Source: Pseudoxanthomonas suwonensis
GTDB taxonomy: Bacteria; Pseudomonadota; Gammaproteobacteria; Xanthomonadales; Xanthomonadaceae
Length of the DNA stretch: 52,556 nt
NCBI GenBank assembly: GCA_003240695.1
Contig: QFNC01000018.1
Span: 1-52,556 of the forward strand
Direction: 5' to 3'
The notes under the pieces were generated by a model that worked only from the letters and a program-made list of their open reading frames with translations, ran no database searches and was not told where the DNA came from. This document shows, one piece after another, positions 1 to 8,382 of this stretch. A program made the position numbers and the translations under genes. The number at the start of each line of letters is the position of its first letter. Positions within the stretch are counted from its first letter, which is position 1.

Positions 1-135
1 TCAGACCCAATGCGTGTGTGAAGAGTTGTTCCATCCACACAGCCTGCCCAAGGCGACAGCCGCGCACAAGGGGCAATCCACACGGAACGCGATTGATCCT
101 GCTTGTCGATATCTGCCGACGAATCGGAACATTTC

Positions 136-348
136 TCAGCTGACACTGACCTGGGCCACCACGGTCTTGGTCGAGGTCGCCAGGCACGACTCCTCGTAGG
201 CCTCAATGTCGGCCTGCCGGTAGAGCACGCGCCCGCAGAGCTTCAGAAACTTGGGGCCGATCCCCGCGCTGCGCCGGCGTTCCAGGGTGGCCTCGCTGAT
301 ACACCAGCGCGCGGCCAGTTGTTTTTGATTGAGATGAACGACTTCCAT
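136..348 (-). CDS. AlpA/excisionase-like helix-turn-helix protein
   Basis: Encodes about 70 residues with a winged helix-turn-helix of the kind found in AlpA and phage excisionases: residues 6-20 (LNQKQLAARWCISEATL) form the first helices, followed by the typical RRRSAGIGPKF turn and the LYRQADIEAYE ending. Such proteins bind DNA and act as excision factors or activators in mobile elements. I chose the internal ATG at 346-348 because AAGGAG lies seven bases upstream of it, while the longer open frame to 411 has no such site. It lies 83 bases downstream of the fic gene on the same strand and may be co-transcribed. No integrase is visible in the window, so the role in excision is inference. Confidence 0.7.
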   Translation of the reverse strand: MEVVHLNQKQLAARWCISEATLERRRSAGIGPKFLKLCGRVLYRQADIEAYEESCLATSTKTVVAQVSVS

Positions 349-431
349 CTTGGTCTCCTTCCGAATGAGTTGGCAGGAGTCCATGAAGGCGCTGTTCCGG
401 TCGCGAGCCAAGCCAATTCCAGGAAGCGCCG

Positions 432-1556
432 CTACTCGGGCAGGTCGTTCAGCTCATAGCTGGTGCTGCGCCCCCCCGCATCCGATTTGCGCAGCACGCC
501 CCGCGTCAGCAGATCGTTGATGTCGCGCAGTGCCGTGTCCGGCGAGCATTTGGCGATGGCCGCCCACTTGCTGCTGGTGAGCTTGCCCTCGAAACCATCG
601 AGTAGCTTGTTCAGCAATTTCACCTGCCGCTCGTTCAAAGGGGTCGTCGCCCAGCGGTGCCAGAACCGCGCTTTGGTCAGCACGGCATCAAGCGTGCGCT
701 GTGCATGGTCGAGGGCGCGATGAAGCGTGTCGAGGAACCACGCAAGCCACTCGGTGACATCCATCGACCGCTTCTGCGTCCTCTCCAGGATGGCGTAGTA
801 AGCCTTGCGTTCGCGCTGGATCTGCGCCGACAAACTGTAGAAGCGTTGCGGGCTGCCATCGGCACGCGCCAGCAGCAGATCGCCAATGGCTCGGGCGATA
901 CGGCCATTGCCATCATCGAATGGATGCAAAGTGACGAACCACAGATGGCCAAGGCCTGCCTTGAGCAGTGGCGGTTCGTTTGATGTGCCATTCAGCCAGT
1001 CGAGGAAGCGGCTGGTTTCGGTCTCGAGGCGATCGGCCGGCGGTGCTTCGAAATGCACCCGCTGGCGGCCGATGGGTCCGGACACCACCTGCATCGGGCC
1101 GGTGGCATCGTCGCGCCAGCCGCCGACGTTGATCTTGGAGAGCCCAGAATAGCCGGTAGGAAACAGTGCGGCATGCCAGCCGAACAGACGCTCACGCGAG
1201 ACCAGTGCCTGGCAGTTGGCGGTGGCATCGAGCACCATCTCGACCACGCCTTCGACATGCCGATCGACCGGAGCGAGCGCGCCGATGTCAACGCCCAACC
1301 TGCGGGCGATGGACGAGCGCACGGATTCAACGTTGAGCTGCTCGCCTTCGATCTCGCTGGTCTTGACCACGTCCTCGGTGAGCGCCGCGAGACTCGCTTG
1401 GTCACGCAAGGCCATGCCGACGTCAGCCAGACGCCCCATCAAGAGCCCTTGGGCACGACTGACCTCAGCCATGGGCTCGGCCAGCGCCGCCAGGTCGAAG
1501 CGCCAGTTTGGCCAGTCGCTGGCCTGCCAGATGTATTTGTATTCGCCGCTATTCAT
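432..1556 (-). CDS. Fic family protein AMP-transferase
   Basis: A 374-residue Fic protein. Residues 211-222 read HPFDDGNGRIAR, an exact match to the Fic core HPFx(D/E)GNGRxxR; the His is the catalytic base and the Asn/Arg residues hold ATP-Mg. Fic enzymes usually transfer AMP from ATP to a hydroxyl of a target protein. Residues 66-71 (TSEIEG) fit the inhibitory motif (S/T)xxxE(G/N), so this is a self-inhibited class II-type Fic with the inhibitory helix in its own N-terminus and no separate antitoxin needed. The N-terminal 100 residues resemble the DUF4172 extension; residues 300-374 look like a winged helix (TPLNERQVKLLNKLLDGF onward), found in Fic regulators that may bind DNA. Next to an AlpA-like gene in an accessory region. 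Target unknown. Confidence 0.9.
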   Translation of the reverse strand: MNSGEYKYIWQASDWPNWRFDLAALAEPMAEVSRAQGLLMGRLADVGMALRDQASLAALTEDVVKTSEIEGEQLNVESVRSSIARRLGVDIGALAPVDRHVEGVVEMVLDATANCQALVSRERLFGWHAALFPTGYSGLSKINVGGWRDDATGPMQVVSGPIGRQRVHFEAPPADRLETETSRFLDWLNGTSNEPPLLKAGLGHLWFVTLHPFDDGNGRIARAIGDLLLARADGSPQRFYSLSAQIQRERKAYYAILERTQKRSMDVTEWLAWFLDTLHRALDHAQRTLDAVLTKARFWHRWATTPLNERQVKLLNKLLDGFEGKLTSSKWAAIAKCSPDTALRDINDLLTRGVLRKSDAGGRSTSYELNDLPE

Positions 1557-1596
1557 GCGGAGATTATGGACTGCAATCTCCGCACGCGCAAGTCAA

Positions 1597-1638
1597 TCGC
1601 CGCGCATTGTGCGGCGAATGTGGTCACCATTCGCCGCA
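1597..1638. promoter_or_regulatory. Inverted repeats TCGCCGC/GCGGCGA, possible operator of fic
   Basis: TGCGGCGAATG at 1610-1620 and its perfect complement CATTCGCCGCA at 1628-1638 are separated by seven bases. A third half-site TCGCCGC is at 1597-1603. The block lies 40-80 bases upstream of the fic start, where a repressor would act. Because the Fic protein has a probable C-terminal winged helix, autoregulation is conceivable. This is inference from position and symmetry only. Confidence 0.4.
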
Positions 1639-1933
1639 TGACGGATCGCCTTGCCCCAGGAATGGGTGTAAGTGGGTGTGTTATTGGCTGTGGTAACGGA
1701 CGCGGGTTCAGTTCCCGTTTCGGGAATTGAACCGACCTCGGAAAGCAGACGAAGTTGGGACCGCTTATCGGCCACCACTCAGGGGTTAGAACCTGCTTGA
1801 TCGTCCGGTGCCGACGGGCGTACGGACAGGCTTTTCGATCCTGTTCGCACGGGTTCGCAGGCGCCCGCAGCGCTTCGATTCCTTACTTTCAATAGTCGTT
1901 TGATGCGGGGTACCATCCCACCACCAATAATGA

Positions 1934-1963
1934 AACCCCAACCGTTCTCGGTTGGGGTTTTTT
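1934..1963 (+). terminator. Strong rho-independent terminator
   Basis: An 11-base perfect stem (AACCCCAACCG / CGGTTGGGGTT) with a TTCT loop is followed by a run of T at 1958-1963. It reads on the plus strand, though the A-rich left side would also give some function on the minus strand behind the SEL1-repeat gene. Confidence 0.8.
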
Positions 1964-2250
1964 CTTGCCCGATCGTGCCGGTTCCCGCGTGTTGTTGGGG
2001 GTTCCTGCGGAAGCCTGCGGACTTCGCCGGTCAGCGCCTTGGCCAGTTCTGGGCCACATTCCACTCTCTCCTGGCCATTCCTCGCTCCGACCTCGCTCCC
2101 TTGAACTGGCCCGAAGTCCGCAAAGGTCGCAACGCAGGCCGATACAGATCAACGGGTTACGCGCGGACGAATCAAGCGGTTGGATTGCAGCGTTGGCTAC
2201 CTGACTTGGCAAACGTCCCTAGCGCAAAGCCAACGGTCTTACCGTGCGCT

Positions 2251-3345
2251 CTATTCGATCTGTTCAAACAGTTTCTGCGCAGCGAGTCTGGCAGCGGCGT
2301 CTTGCGACGGAGCAAGCGGTTCAAGATCTACCCCGTCACGACCTGCAACGTAGGCTGGACCGCCGACGTCATCGTCGTAGTCCGAACCGTACTCGTTGAT
2401 GGCGTAGTGCGCGTCCCGAGTCAAATCCGTTCCGACCAACTGCGAGAGATACACCCACGTCCAGCATCGCTGTAGGTCACCTTGATCGTGTTCCTCAATG
2501 AGCTGGAGCATGGCGTCCGTATCTCCCCTCTCGGCAGCCAGCGTCAGCCAATGCTTGGCGTCTGAAGTGCGGCCCATGCGTTCTGCGATCGCCGCAATCG
2601 CTGCTGGGTCAGCATCGACGCTGCGGCGCGACTGCTCGAAGAAGGACGGATCGTCAAATCGATCCGCCAAGTCGAGAAGCGCATCCTGATTCCCCAGTCG
2701 ACTGGCCTCCCTCAGGTGCCGCGAGTACTTCTCGGCTTGAGCGAGACGAGCCTCGTGGGCTTCGGCCCACTCCTTTTCCATCCCCGTCAGGACACGGCCC
2801 TGCTGCCCTTGGGAGTACCAATAGGAACTTCCAGCGTCCGGGTCGTCTTCATCGTCAGGGGCGTGCATCAGCGCCAGCGCGTAGTGAGCCAGGGCATTGC
2901 CCTTACTAGCCGCTGCAGCCAATCCATCTAGAAGGATCGGTCCGAACGCCTCGTAGGTACGGTCGAATAGCTCATCCTCGTCGTATTCGAGCTCTTCGTC
3001 TTGGCTGGACGACTCCCCTCTCAGGCGACTGACCAATGACGAGATGCTGGCGACACCGATCTGGCGCTCTGCCAGGAAAGATTCCAACGCCGACGACGCC
3101 AGAATCACGGTGTCAGGTTGATACCCAAGCTCGATGCAACGCCGCTTGATGAGCGCACTTTGCGGGACCACCCGCCGGTCGTTCTGGCGAAGTTCCGTGA
3201 GCACGGTGTCAACGCCAAACGCGGCGTGAGAGTTGAAGCCGAAGGAAGCTGCCAACAGCTCGTAGACGTGGGCTCGCTTGAATGAGCCACCAGTGCTGGC
3301 CTGGAGGTGCTGCTGCGCGGAATACGCGAGTTCTTTGATTGTCAT
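2251..3345 (-). CDS. SEL1/TPR-repeat protein
   Basis: A 364-residue protein without signal peptide. The first 45 residues (TIKELAYSAQQHLQ..., FKRAHVYELLAASFGFNSHAAF) form a helical N-terminal domain that I associate with SEL1-repeat and glyoxalase-like proteins of proteobacteria. Helical repeats of the SEL1 type follow: GNALAHYALALMHA (about 150-165), REASRLGNQDALLDLADRF and WLTLAAERGDTDAMLQL. Residues 110-130 are very acidic (EELEYDEDELF). SEL1 proteins are scaffolds for protein contacts; no partner is evident. Start chosen at the ATG 3343-3345, with GAGGAAAGG upstream, instead of the ATG at 3390. The DNA is less GC-rich and uses codons less biased than the core genes, which fits acquired DNA. 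Confidence 0.75.
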   Translation of the reverse strand: MTIKELAYSAQQHLQASTGGSFKRAHVYELLAASFGFNSHAAFGVDTVLTELRQNDRRVVPQSALIKRRCIELGYQPDTVILASSALESFLAERQIGVASISSLVSRLRGESSSQDEELEYDEDELFDRTYEAFGPILLDGLAAAASKGNALAHYALALMHAPDDEDDPDAGSSYWYSQGQQGRVLTGMEKEWAEAHEARLAQAEKYSRHLREASRLGNQDALLDLADRFDDPSFFEQSRRSVDADPAAIAAIAERMGRTSDAKHWLTLAAERGDTDAMLQLIEEHDQGDLQRCWTWVYLSQLVGTDLTRDAHYAINEYGSDYDDDVGGPAYVAGRDGVDLEPLAPSQDAAARLAAQKLFEQIE

Positions 3346-3517
3346 GACAAACCTTTCCTCAATGCCACGCCGATTTCGGGTCAGGCGCACACGTTTAGGT
3401 CCCCGACGACGAGGCTCAAAGAGACGTTTTCAGTGACAGTGAGGCAATGCCTTTTTTTACTCGTGTGCAAGTAAGGTGGGCACCTGGGGCAATCTTACTC
3501 CTGTGCCCCCGCTCGGT

Positions 3518-3706
3518 CTACATGAGCCTGGCCCGCTGCTCATCCCACAGCGCTGGCGGATCAACCGCTAGATCAAACAGCGTGACGTGGTTCGGCAATG
3601 CGTCGTCCACGATGGCCGCCACGATGTCGGGTGCCAGCGTGGTCTGGTTGACCATGCGGCTGATGTAACTGCTGCCAATCCCCTTCCTTCGGCAGCCGGG
3701 CATCAC
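3518..3706 (-). pseudogene. Recombinase C-terminal remnant
   Basis: Only the last ~55 residues of a recombinase-family protein are recognisable: GIGSSYISRMVNQTTLAP then DIVAAIVDDALPNHVTLFDL and DPPALWDEQR, a tail I associate with site-specific recombinases of proteobacterial mobile elements. Upstream, the reading jumps by one frame near 3690 (LPKEG in one frame, GIGSSY in the other) and the catalytic domain is absent, so this is a decayed fragment. It supports the view that the left end of the window is former mobile DNA. Family assignment rests on memory of this C-terminal pattern. Confidence 0.5.
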
Positions 3707-3763
3707 TCCCCTGCACGACGTCCGGCTCGAAATCCGCCGGCACCGCCGCTGGCATGTGTCGCA

Positions 3764-3943
3764 TCACGCCTTCCTGCCGGAGCCACCCGGCTTCTTGCCC
3801 CCGCCATCCTGCTTGTTGACGGTGGCCCAAGCGATGCGTTCGGCGGTCTCGCGACTCTTGCCGGCGGCCAATTCGCTGTCTTCGATGTGTTCGGCCTGGC
3901 GTTTCTGCTTGTCGGTGTAGCGCGATTTGTCGCCACGGGTCAT
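3764..3943 (-). CDS. Small hydrophilic protein (plasmid-stabilisation-like)
   Basis: A 59-residue, very polar protein starting MTRGDKSRYTDKQKRQAEHI and ending in a KKPGGSGRKA tail. This matches a widespread small family often labelled plasmid stabilisation protein, with the core RGDKSxYTDKQxRxAxHI, a central A(W)ATVNKxDGGGKKPGGSG segment (residues 43-56 here) and no known biochemical activity. I chose the ATG at 3941-3943 because the homologous part begins there; the longer frame to 4117 codes for unrelated low-quality sequence. It sits next to another small polar protein gene. Confidence 0.75.
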   Translation of the reverse strand: MTRGDKSRYTDKQKRQAEHIEDSELAAGKSRETAERIAWATVNKQDGGGKKPGGSGRKA

Positions 3944-4010
3944 GGTCGGTGCTTCCGCCGATGCCGGAACGCGGGTGCGGCATGCGCACCCACGCCTCCG
4001 ATCTCCGGGA

Positions 4011-4172
4011 TCACTCTTCTTCTTCGGTATGCTGCTGGTCCGGACGTCCGGCTTGCTGGCGCTCGCGCGGGTTGGCTTCGTCGCGCACGGATGCATCGCG
4101 ACGACCGCGTTCGGCATCGGACCGCTGCATTTGACTCTGCTGGGACGGATTGCGGGGGTTGCCGGTTTTCAT
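4011..4172 (-). CDS. Small polar protein of unknown function
   Basis: Predicted 53 residues beginning MKTGNPRNPSQQSQMQRSD and rich in Q, R, N, D and E, ending in EEE. It is almost free of hydrophobic residues and is probably disordered. Small proteins with this opening occur in xanthomonads next to the gene at 3764-3943, and some are stress-related, but I cannot name a family. The ribosome site before the ATG at 4170-4172 is weak. Confidence 0.5.
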   Translation of the reverse strand: MKTGNPRNPSQQSQMQRSDAERGRRDASVRDEANPRERQQAGRPDQQHTEEEE

Positions 4173-4304
4173 GGCTGATGTTCCGAATGGACGTGCCCGA
4201 TCGACACGCATCCAGCCTGCGTGCTGCAGCAGAAAGACCAGGCGACGATGGCGTGGATGCGGCGTTAATCCGCTGAACGATTTACCGGCGGCATGCGACC
4301 GCCT

Positions 4305-5624
4305 TCAACGGCCAGTCCGCAACGCCTGCAGCAGCTTCTGCCCTGCCCGTCCATCGGCCGGCAACAGCCCAAGGCGTTGCTGTTCCAGCACGATCGCCGC
4401 GCGCGAGCTGGCGCCCAGCACGCCGTCCACCTTGCCGATGGCATGGGCCCTGGCCAGCAGCAGGGTCTGCAGTTCGCGGCGCTCGGCACGCGACAGGCCC
4501 GGGTCGTCGGTGGGCCATGGTGCGACGATCCCCGCGCCGCCACGCAGGCGATCGGCCAGCTGCGCGATGGCCAATGCATAGCTTTCGGCGGCGTTGTAGG
4601 AGTAGATGGCATCGAAGTTGCGGAACACCACGAATGCCGGACCGGCCACGCCTGCGGGCAGCAGCACGGCAGCGCGCGAATCGTCCGGCATTGTCAGCGG
4701 TTGTCCGTCGATGCGCTGGATGCCGGCGGCTGCCCATTGCGCCAGCGGCAGCCGCCGGGTGCGACCGGCAGCGGCGGCATCGAATCCGGCCGGCAGGCGG
4801 ATTTCGTGCCCCCAGGGTTGACTGCTGCGCCAGCCGGACTGCTTCAGGTAATTCGCGGTGGAGGCCAGCGCATCGGGAATGCTGCCGACCAGGTCGCGAC
4901 GACCGTCGCCATCGAAATCCACGGCGATGCGATTGTAGGTGGATGGCATGAACTGGGTATGGCCGAAGGCACCGGCCCAGGAGCCGCGCAGGTCCTCGAC
5001 GCGCACGTCGCCACGCTGCAAGATCTTCAGGGTTTCGAACAGTTCGCTGCGGAAAAAGCCTTGCCGGCGCCCGAAGCAGGCAAGCGTGCCCAGCGACACC
5101 AGCAACGGGCGCTGGCCGAAATTGCGTCCATAGTCGCTTTCCACGCCCCACACCGCCACCACCGTGGCGGGATCCACGCCGTAGGCCGCCTGCACGCGCT
5201 GCAGTGTGTTGGCATGCTCGGTCAGCATCTGCCGGCCCAGGGCGATGCGTTCGGCATCGACCAGCATCGCCAGGTAATCCCAGATCGGCGTGCTGAATTC
5301 GGGCTGACGATCCAGCAGCGGCAGCACGCTGGGGTCCATGGCCAAGCCGGCCGTGTACTGGTCGAACGCGGCCGCGCTGACCCCGGCTGCTGCCGCCGGC
5401 GCACGCAACCCGGACAGGCAACTGACGAATGCCGCCTGTTGTTCGGGCGTGGCCACTGCTTTGGGTGGTTCCGGCGGCGGCGCCGGTTGGGGCTGTGGAG
5501 CGGCCGGCGGAGGCGTGACCGCAACCGGCGTCGCGCGTGTCTTGACCGGTTGCTGGGCACAGGCCGCAGCCAGCAGGGTCAGGCCGATGGCGGCAAGAGC
5601 CTTGGATCGAATCGATGCAGTCAT
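4305..5624 (-). CDS. mltB: Lytic murein transglycosylase, MltB family lipoprotein
   Basis: A 439-residue lipoprotein that cleaves peptidoglycan glycan strands with formation of 1,6-anhydromuramic acid. The signal ends in the lipobox LAAAC (Cys22). A proline-rich linker (residues ~30-57) leads to the SLT_2/MltB domain, residues ~60-365: catalytic Glu162 in VWGVESDYGRNFG, then GAFGHTQFMPSTYNR and FDGDGRRDL. Residues ~370-435 are a PG_binding_1 domain (LLARAHAIGKVDGVLG...GLLPADGRAGQKLL). The start is the ATG at 5622-5624; an ATG nine bases upstream is also possible. It is the last gene of the leftward series, 49 bases behind crcB. The subtype within the MltB family is not certain. Confidence 0.9.
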   Translation of the reverse strand: MTASIRSKALAAIGLTLLAAACAQQPVKTRATPVAVTPPPAAPQPQPAPPPEPPKAVATPEQQAAFVSCLSGLRAPAAAAGVSAAAFDQYTAGLAMDPSVLPLLDRQPEFSTPIWDYLAMLVDAERIALGRQMLTEHANTLQRVQAAYGVDPATVVAVWGVESDYGRNFGQRPLLVSLGTLACFGRRQGFFRSELFETLKILQRGDVRVEDLRGSWAGAFGHTQFMPSTYNRIAVDFDGDGRRDLVGSIPDALASTANYLKQSGWRSSQPWGHEIRLPAGFDAAAAGRTRRLPLAQWAAAGIQRIDGQPLTMPDDSRAAVLLPAGVAGPAFVVFRNFDAIYSYNAAESYALAIAQLADRLRGGAGIVAPWPTDDPGLSRAERRELQTLLLARAHAIGKVDGVLGASSRAAIVLEQQRLGLLPADGRAGQKLLQALRTGR

Positions 5625-5673
5625 GCGCGGCATAATGCCGGACGCCGCCCTACCGGTGCAAAGCAAATCCGGA

Positions 5674-6102
5674 TCAACCGTTCAGAAAGCGTCCCAACGC
5701 GAAGCCGCCGGCCGTGGCCAGCAAGGCGCCCAGCAGGTGTCCGCCGGTGTGCAGCAGCGCCCAGCCGTACTGGTACCGCGACAGCAACGCCAGCGACTCG
5801 GCGGAAAAGGCGGAAAACGTGGTGAAACCGCCCAACAGCCCGGTGATCAGGAACAATCTGGAGTGTGGCGACCCCTGTGGATGTGCGTGAAACCAGGCCA
5901 GAACCAGACCCATCAGCAGGCCGCCAAGCACGTTCACCAGCAAGGTGCCCGGCGGCAATTGCGGCCAACGGTGATTCAGCCAGCCACCGATGCCCCAGCG
6001 CAGCCACGCGCCGATGGCGGCCCCGCCCCCGACGGCCAGGAACGCCCCGATCGGCAGCGCGGCCGATCGGGTGCCGTCGCTCAGGGACACTGTACCGACC
6101 AA
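5674..6102 (-). CDS. crcB: Fluoride efflux channel CrcB/Fluc
   Basis: A 142-residue inner-membrane protein with four transmembrane helices. The hallmarks are GAWLRWGIGGWL (residues 31-42), GTLLVNVLGGLLMG, the pore motif GFTTFSAFSAE and the C-terminal GALLATAGGFALG. CrcB dimers passively export fluoride. The start ATG overlaps the end of the preceding gene by 22 bases, so the two are translationally linked and no fluoride riboswitch is placed directly before it. In Xanthomonadales crcB follows rarA; here one secreted-protein gene lies between. Confidence 0.92.
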   Translation of the reverse strand: MVGTVSLSDGTRSAALPIGAFLAVGGGAAIGAWLRWGIGGWLNHRWPQLPPGTLLVNVLGGLLMGLVLAWFHAHPQGSPHSRLFLITGLLGGFTTFSAFSAESLALLSRYQYGWALLHTGGHLLGALLATAGGFALGRFLNG

Positions 6103-6923
6103 CTGGCAACGCGGTGATCATCGCCGATGGTCGTCACCATCAAGCGTGCGCCATTGGCGTGGCGGTAATTCAACCCGCAATAGCCCATGCCGGTACCCGA
6201 ACAGCTTTCGAATTCCGGCATGCCCTGCTTGCGATACCGCGTGGCTGGATCGTGCGGATTGTCGACATCATCACCGGTCGGTGCCTGGGGCTTCCAGCCC
6301 TTGGCCGCCAAGGTGCGACGCGCCTGCGGCGCGGCAGTGCCATACACGTTGGGAACCGTGTTGCGGCCGCTGCAAACCGAATCGCTGGGGGCGATCTTGC
6401 GCACTTGCAGCTGGCCCTTGTCCAGTACCAAGTCGGCCGTCGGCCCGGCACCGATCCAGTCCCAGATGCGTACTTTGGCTGGCAGGCCTTCCACCGGCGT
6501 CACCCCACCCACCCGTCCGCCGCTGCCTGCCTCGGCCGACGAAGGGGTGTCGTAAACCACGGCCAGCAATTGCGAGCCTTGCCATACGGCGATATTGCCG
6601 TTCTGGATCAGACAGATGCCGCTGGTGCCATTGCCACCGCGAGAGAAGATGCCCACAGCCGTGTACGAACCCAGTGTCTCCTCGCTGGTCACGGTCCAGC
6701 CAGCTGCGGCAGCAGCCTTGCCGCCCGGCGTAGTCGGCGTGATGCCCTTGTTGCTGCAGAAATCGTCCAGTGGAGCACCGCGCGGCGCCTTCGGCAGGGT
6801 CTGCAGGGCGGCGATGTGCAGTTCGGGCAGACTGCTGGAGACCGTCAGCGGCAATGCGGCCATCGCCATGCCCGCCAGGCAGGTTGCTCCGGCAAACAGT
6901 GCTGCAGTGGAGAGTCGGATCAT
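6081..6923 (-). CDS. Secreted protein of unknown function
   Basis: A 280-residue protein with a clear Sec signal (MIRLSTAALFAGATCLAGMAMA, cut after about residue 22). Six cysteines are spread over the mature part (DDFCSNKG, SGICLIQ, DSVCSGRN, FESCSG, GYCGLN, SVQCP), suggesting disulfide bonds in the periplasm or outside. I do not recognise the family. Start chosen at the ATG 6921-6923 because the signal peptide begins there; the frame continues to 7019 without support. It is transcribed with rarA upstream (52-base gap) and overlaps crcB downstream. Confidence 0.7.
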   Translation of the reverse strand: MIRLSTAALFAGATCLAGMAMAALPLTVSSSLPELHIAALQTLPKAPRGAPLDDFCSNKGITPTTPGGKAAAAAGWTVTSEETLGSYTAVGIFSRGGNGTSGICLIQNGNIAVWQGSQLLAVVYDTPSSAEAGSGGRVGGVTPVEGLPAKVRIWDWIGAGPTADLVLDKGQLQVRKIAPSDSVCSGRNTVPNVYGTAAPQARRTLAAKGWKPQAPTGDDVDNPHDPATRYRKQGMPEFESCSGTGMGYCGLNYRHANGARLMVTTIGDDHRVASWSVQCP

Positions 6924-6975
6924 GGCGCGGTCCCGGTTCAATGATGTGGAGATGCGATGTCGCGATGATACGGAA

Positions 6976-8382
6976 TCAGTCCGCATCCGGTTCGCTCGCG
7001 TTCGACGTTGAGTCATCACCCCGTGCCGCCGCGCGCGCGGCCCGCAACGCGTCGAGTTTGTCCTTCAGCCTGATTTCAAGGCCCCGCGGCACCGGCCGGT
7101 AGTACACGCGCTCGCCCATCGCATCGGGAAACCCGGTCTGGTCCAGGGCGATGCCACCGTCAGCATTGTGATCGTACTGGTAGCCCTTGCCGTAGCCGAG
7201 CTGCTTCATCAGGCGCGTCGGCGCATTGCGGATGTGCAGCGGCACCTCCTGGGTGCCGTAACGCTGCACGTCGGCGCGCGCAGTGTTGAAGGCCATGTAC
7301 GCGGCATTCGATTTGGCCGTGCTGGCCAGGTAGATGGCCACCTGCGCCAGCGCCAGATCGCCTTCCGGCGAGCCGAGGCGCTCGTACGTGTCCCAGGCAT
7401 CGATGGCCATCGACAGCGCACGCGGATCGGCCAGGCCGATCTCCTCCACCGCCATCCGAGTGAGCCGGCGCGCCAGATACACCGGATCGCAACCGCCATC
7501 CAGCATGCGTGCCAACCAGTACAACGCGGCATCGGGGTTGGAACTGCGCACGCATTTGTGCAGCGCGCTGATCTGGTCGTAGAACTGCTCGCCGCCCTTG
7601 TCGAAGCGGCGGGTGCGGTCGGCCAGCACTTGCAGCAGGGTATCGGCGGTGATGCGGCGGCTGCCGTCGGAATCGGCATTGGCCAGTTCGGCGGCGATCT
7701 CCAGCAGGGTCAACGCCCGGCGCACGTCGCCATCGGCGGCCTGCGCGATCTGCTGCAGGTGTTCATCGTCCACCTGCACTGGCTGGTTGCCCAGGCCACG
7801 TTCGGCATCATAGAGTGCACGACGCAACGCCTGCACGATGTCGCCCTCGCCCACCGCTTCCAGCACGTGCACGCGGCAGCGCGACAACAGCGCGGAATTC
7901 AGCTCGAACGAGGGGTTTTCGGTGGTGGCGCCGACAAAGACGATCGTGCCGTGCTCGATGTGCGGCAGGAACGCATCCTGTTGCACCTTGTTGAAGCGGT
8001 GCACCTCGTCCACAAACAGCACCGTGCGCCGTCCCTGGGCGAATACCTGCTCGGCTTCGGCCAGCACCTTGCGCACCTCGGGCAGACCGGACAACACCGC
8101 CGACATCGCCCGGAAATCGGCATCGGCATATTGCGCCAGCAACAGGGCCAGGGTTGTCTTGCCGCAGCCCGGCGGCCCCCACAGGATCATCGAATGCACG
8201 TGTCCGGCGGCAATGGAGCGGCGCAGGGCCGAATCCGGCGCCAGCAGGCGGCGCTGGCCGACCATGTCATCCAGGCTGCGCGGACGCATGCGTTCGGCCA
8301 GCGGTTGCAGGGCATCGTCGCCACCCATGGCGAGTAGGTCACGCCGATCGGGGGTTGGTCGAACAGGGGAACGCGGAGTCAT
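6976..8382 (-). CDS. rarA: Replication-associated recombination protein RarA (MgsA)
   Basis: A 468-residue AAA+ ATPase related to clamp-loader subunits and RuvB, acting at stalled replication forks with SSB. Walker A is GPPGCGKT (69-76), Walker B VLFVDEVHRF (121-130), sensor 1 GATTENPSFELNSALLSR, and the C-terminal tetramerisation domain contains DGGCDPVYLARRLTRMA and AYMAFNTARADVQRYG. Length and order match the family. In many gammaproteobacteria rarA directly follows lolA; here about 2.7 kb of other genes separate them. Confidence 0.95.
   Translation of the reverse strand: MTPRSPVRPTPDRRDLLAMGGDDALQPLAERMRPRSLDDMVGQRRLLAPDSALRRSIAAGHVHSMILWGPPGCGKTTLALLLAQYADADFRAMSAVLSGLPEVRKVLAEAEQVFAQGRRTVLFVDEVHRFNKVQQDAFLPHIEHGTIVFVGATTENPSFELNSALLSRCRVHVLEAVGEGDIVQALRRALYDAERGLGNQPVQVDDEHLQQIAQAADGDVRRALTLLEIAAELANADSDGSRRITADTLLQVLADRTRRFDKGGEQFYDQISALHKCVRSSNPDAALYWLARMLDGGCDPVYLARRLTRMAVEEIGLADPRALSMAIDAWDTYERLGSPEGDLALAQVAIYLASTAKSNAAYMAFNTARADVQRYGTQEVPLHIRNAPTRLMKQLGYGKGYQYDHNADGGIALDQTGFPDAMGERVYYRPVPRGLEIRLKDKLDALRAARAAARGDDSTSNASEPDAD

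Larger units (their letters stand above)
1557..2250. other. 694-base non-coding stretch upstream of fic
   Basis: No credible gene is seen. The stretch holds an inverted repeat at 1610-1638, a hairpin at 1707-1731 whose left half resembles a tmRNA 3' end, and a strong terminator at 1934-1963. The open frames present in it (for example 1786-2064 on the minus strand) have no recognisable protein composition. The terminator faces right and has no visible gene to serve, so an RNA gene or a lost gene to its left is possible. Confidence 0.5.

Noticed and set aside
1..135. Gene end at the left edge of the window
   Set aside because: Short open frames exist but none gives a recognisable protein and the sequence to the left is missing.
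1690..1740. tRNA gene
   Set aside because: A T-arm-like GCGGG-TTCAGTT-CCCGT is present, but the loop has G where A is required and no acceptor, D or anticodon arm can be built upstream.
1786..2064. 92-codon minus-strand ORF upstream of fic
   Set aside because: It spans the terminator stem, has random-looking composition and no ribosome site.
5640..6120. Fluoride riboswitch for crcB
   Set aside because: crcB overlaps the coding end of the preceding gene, leaving no untranslated leader, and no riboswitch-like fold is seen there.
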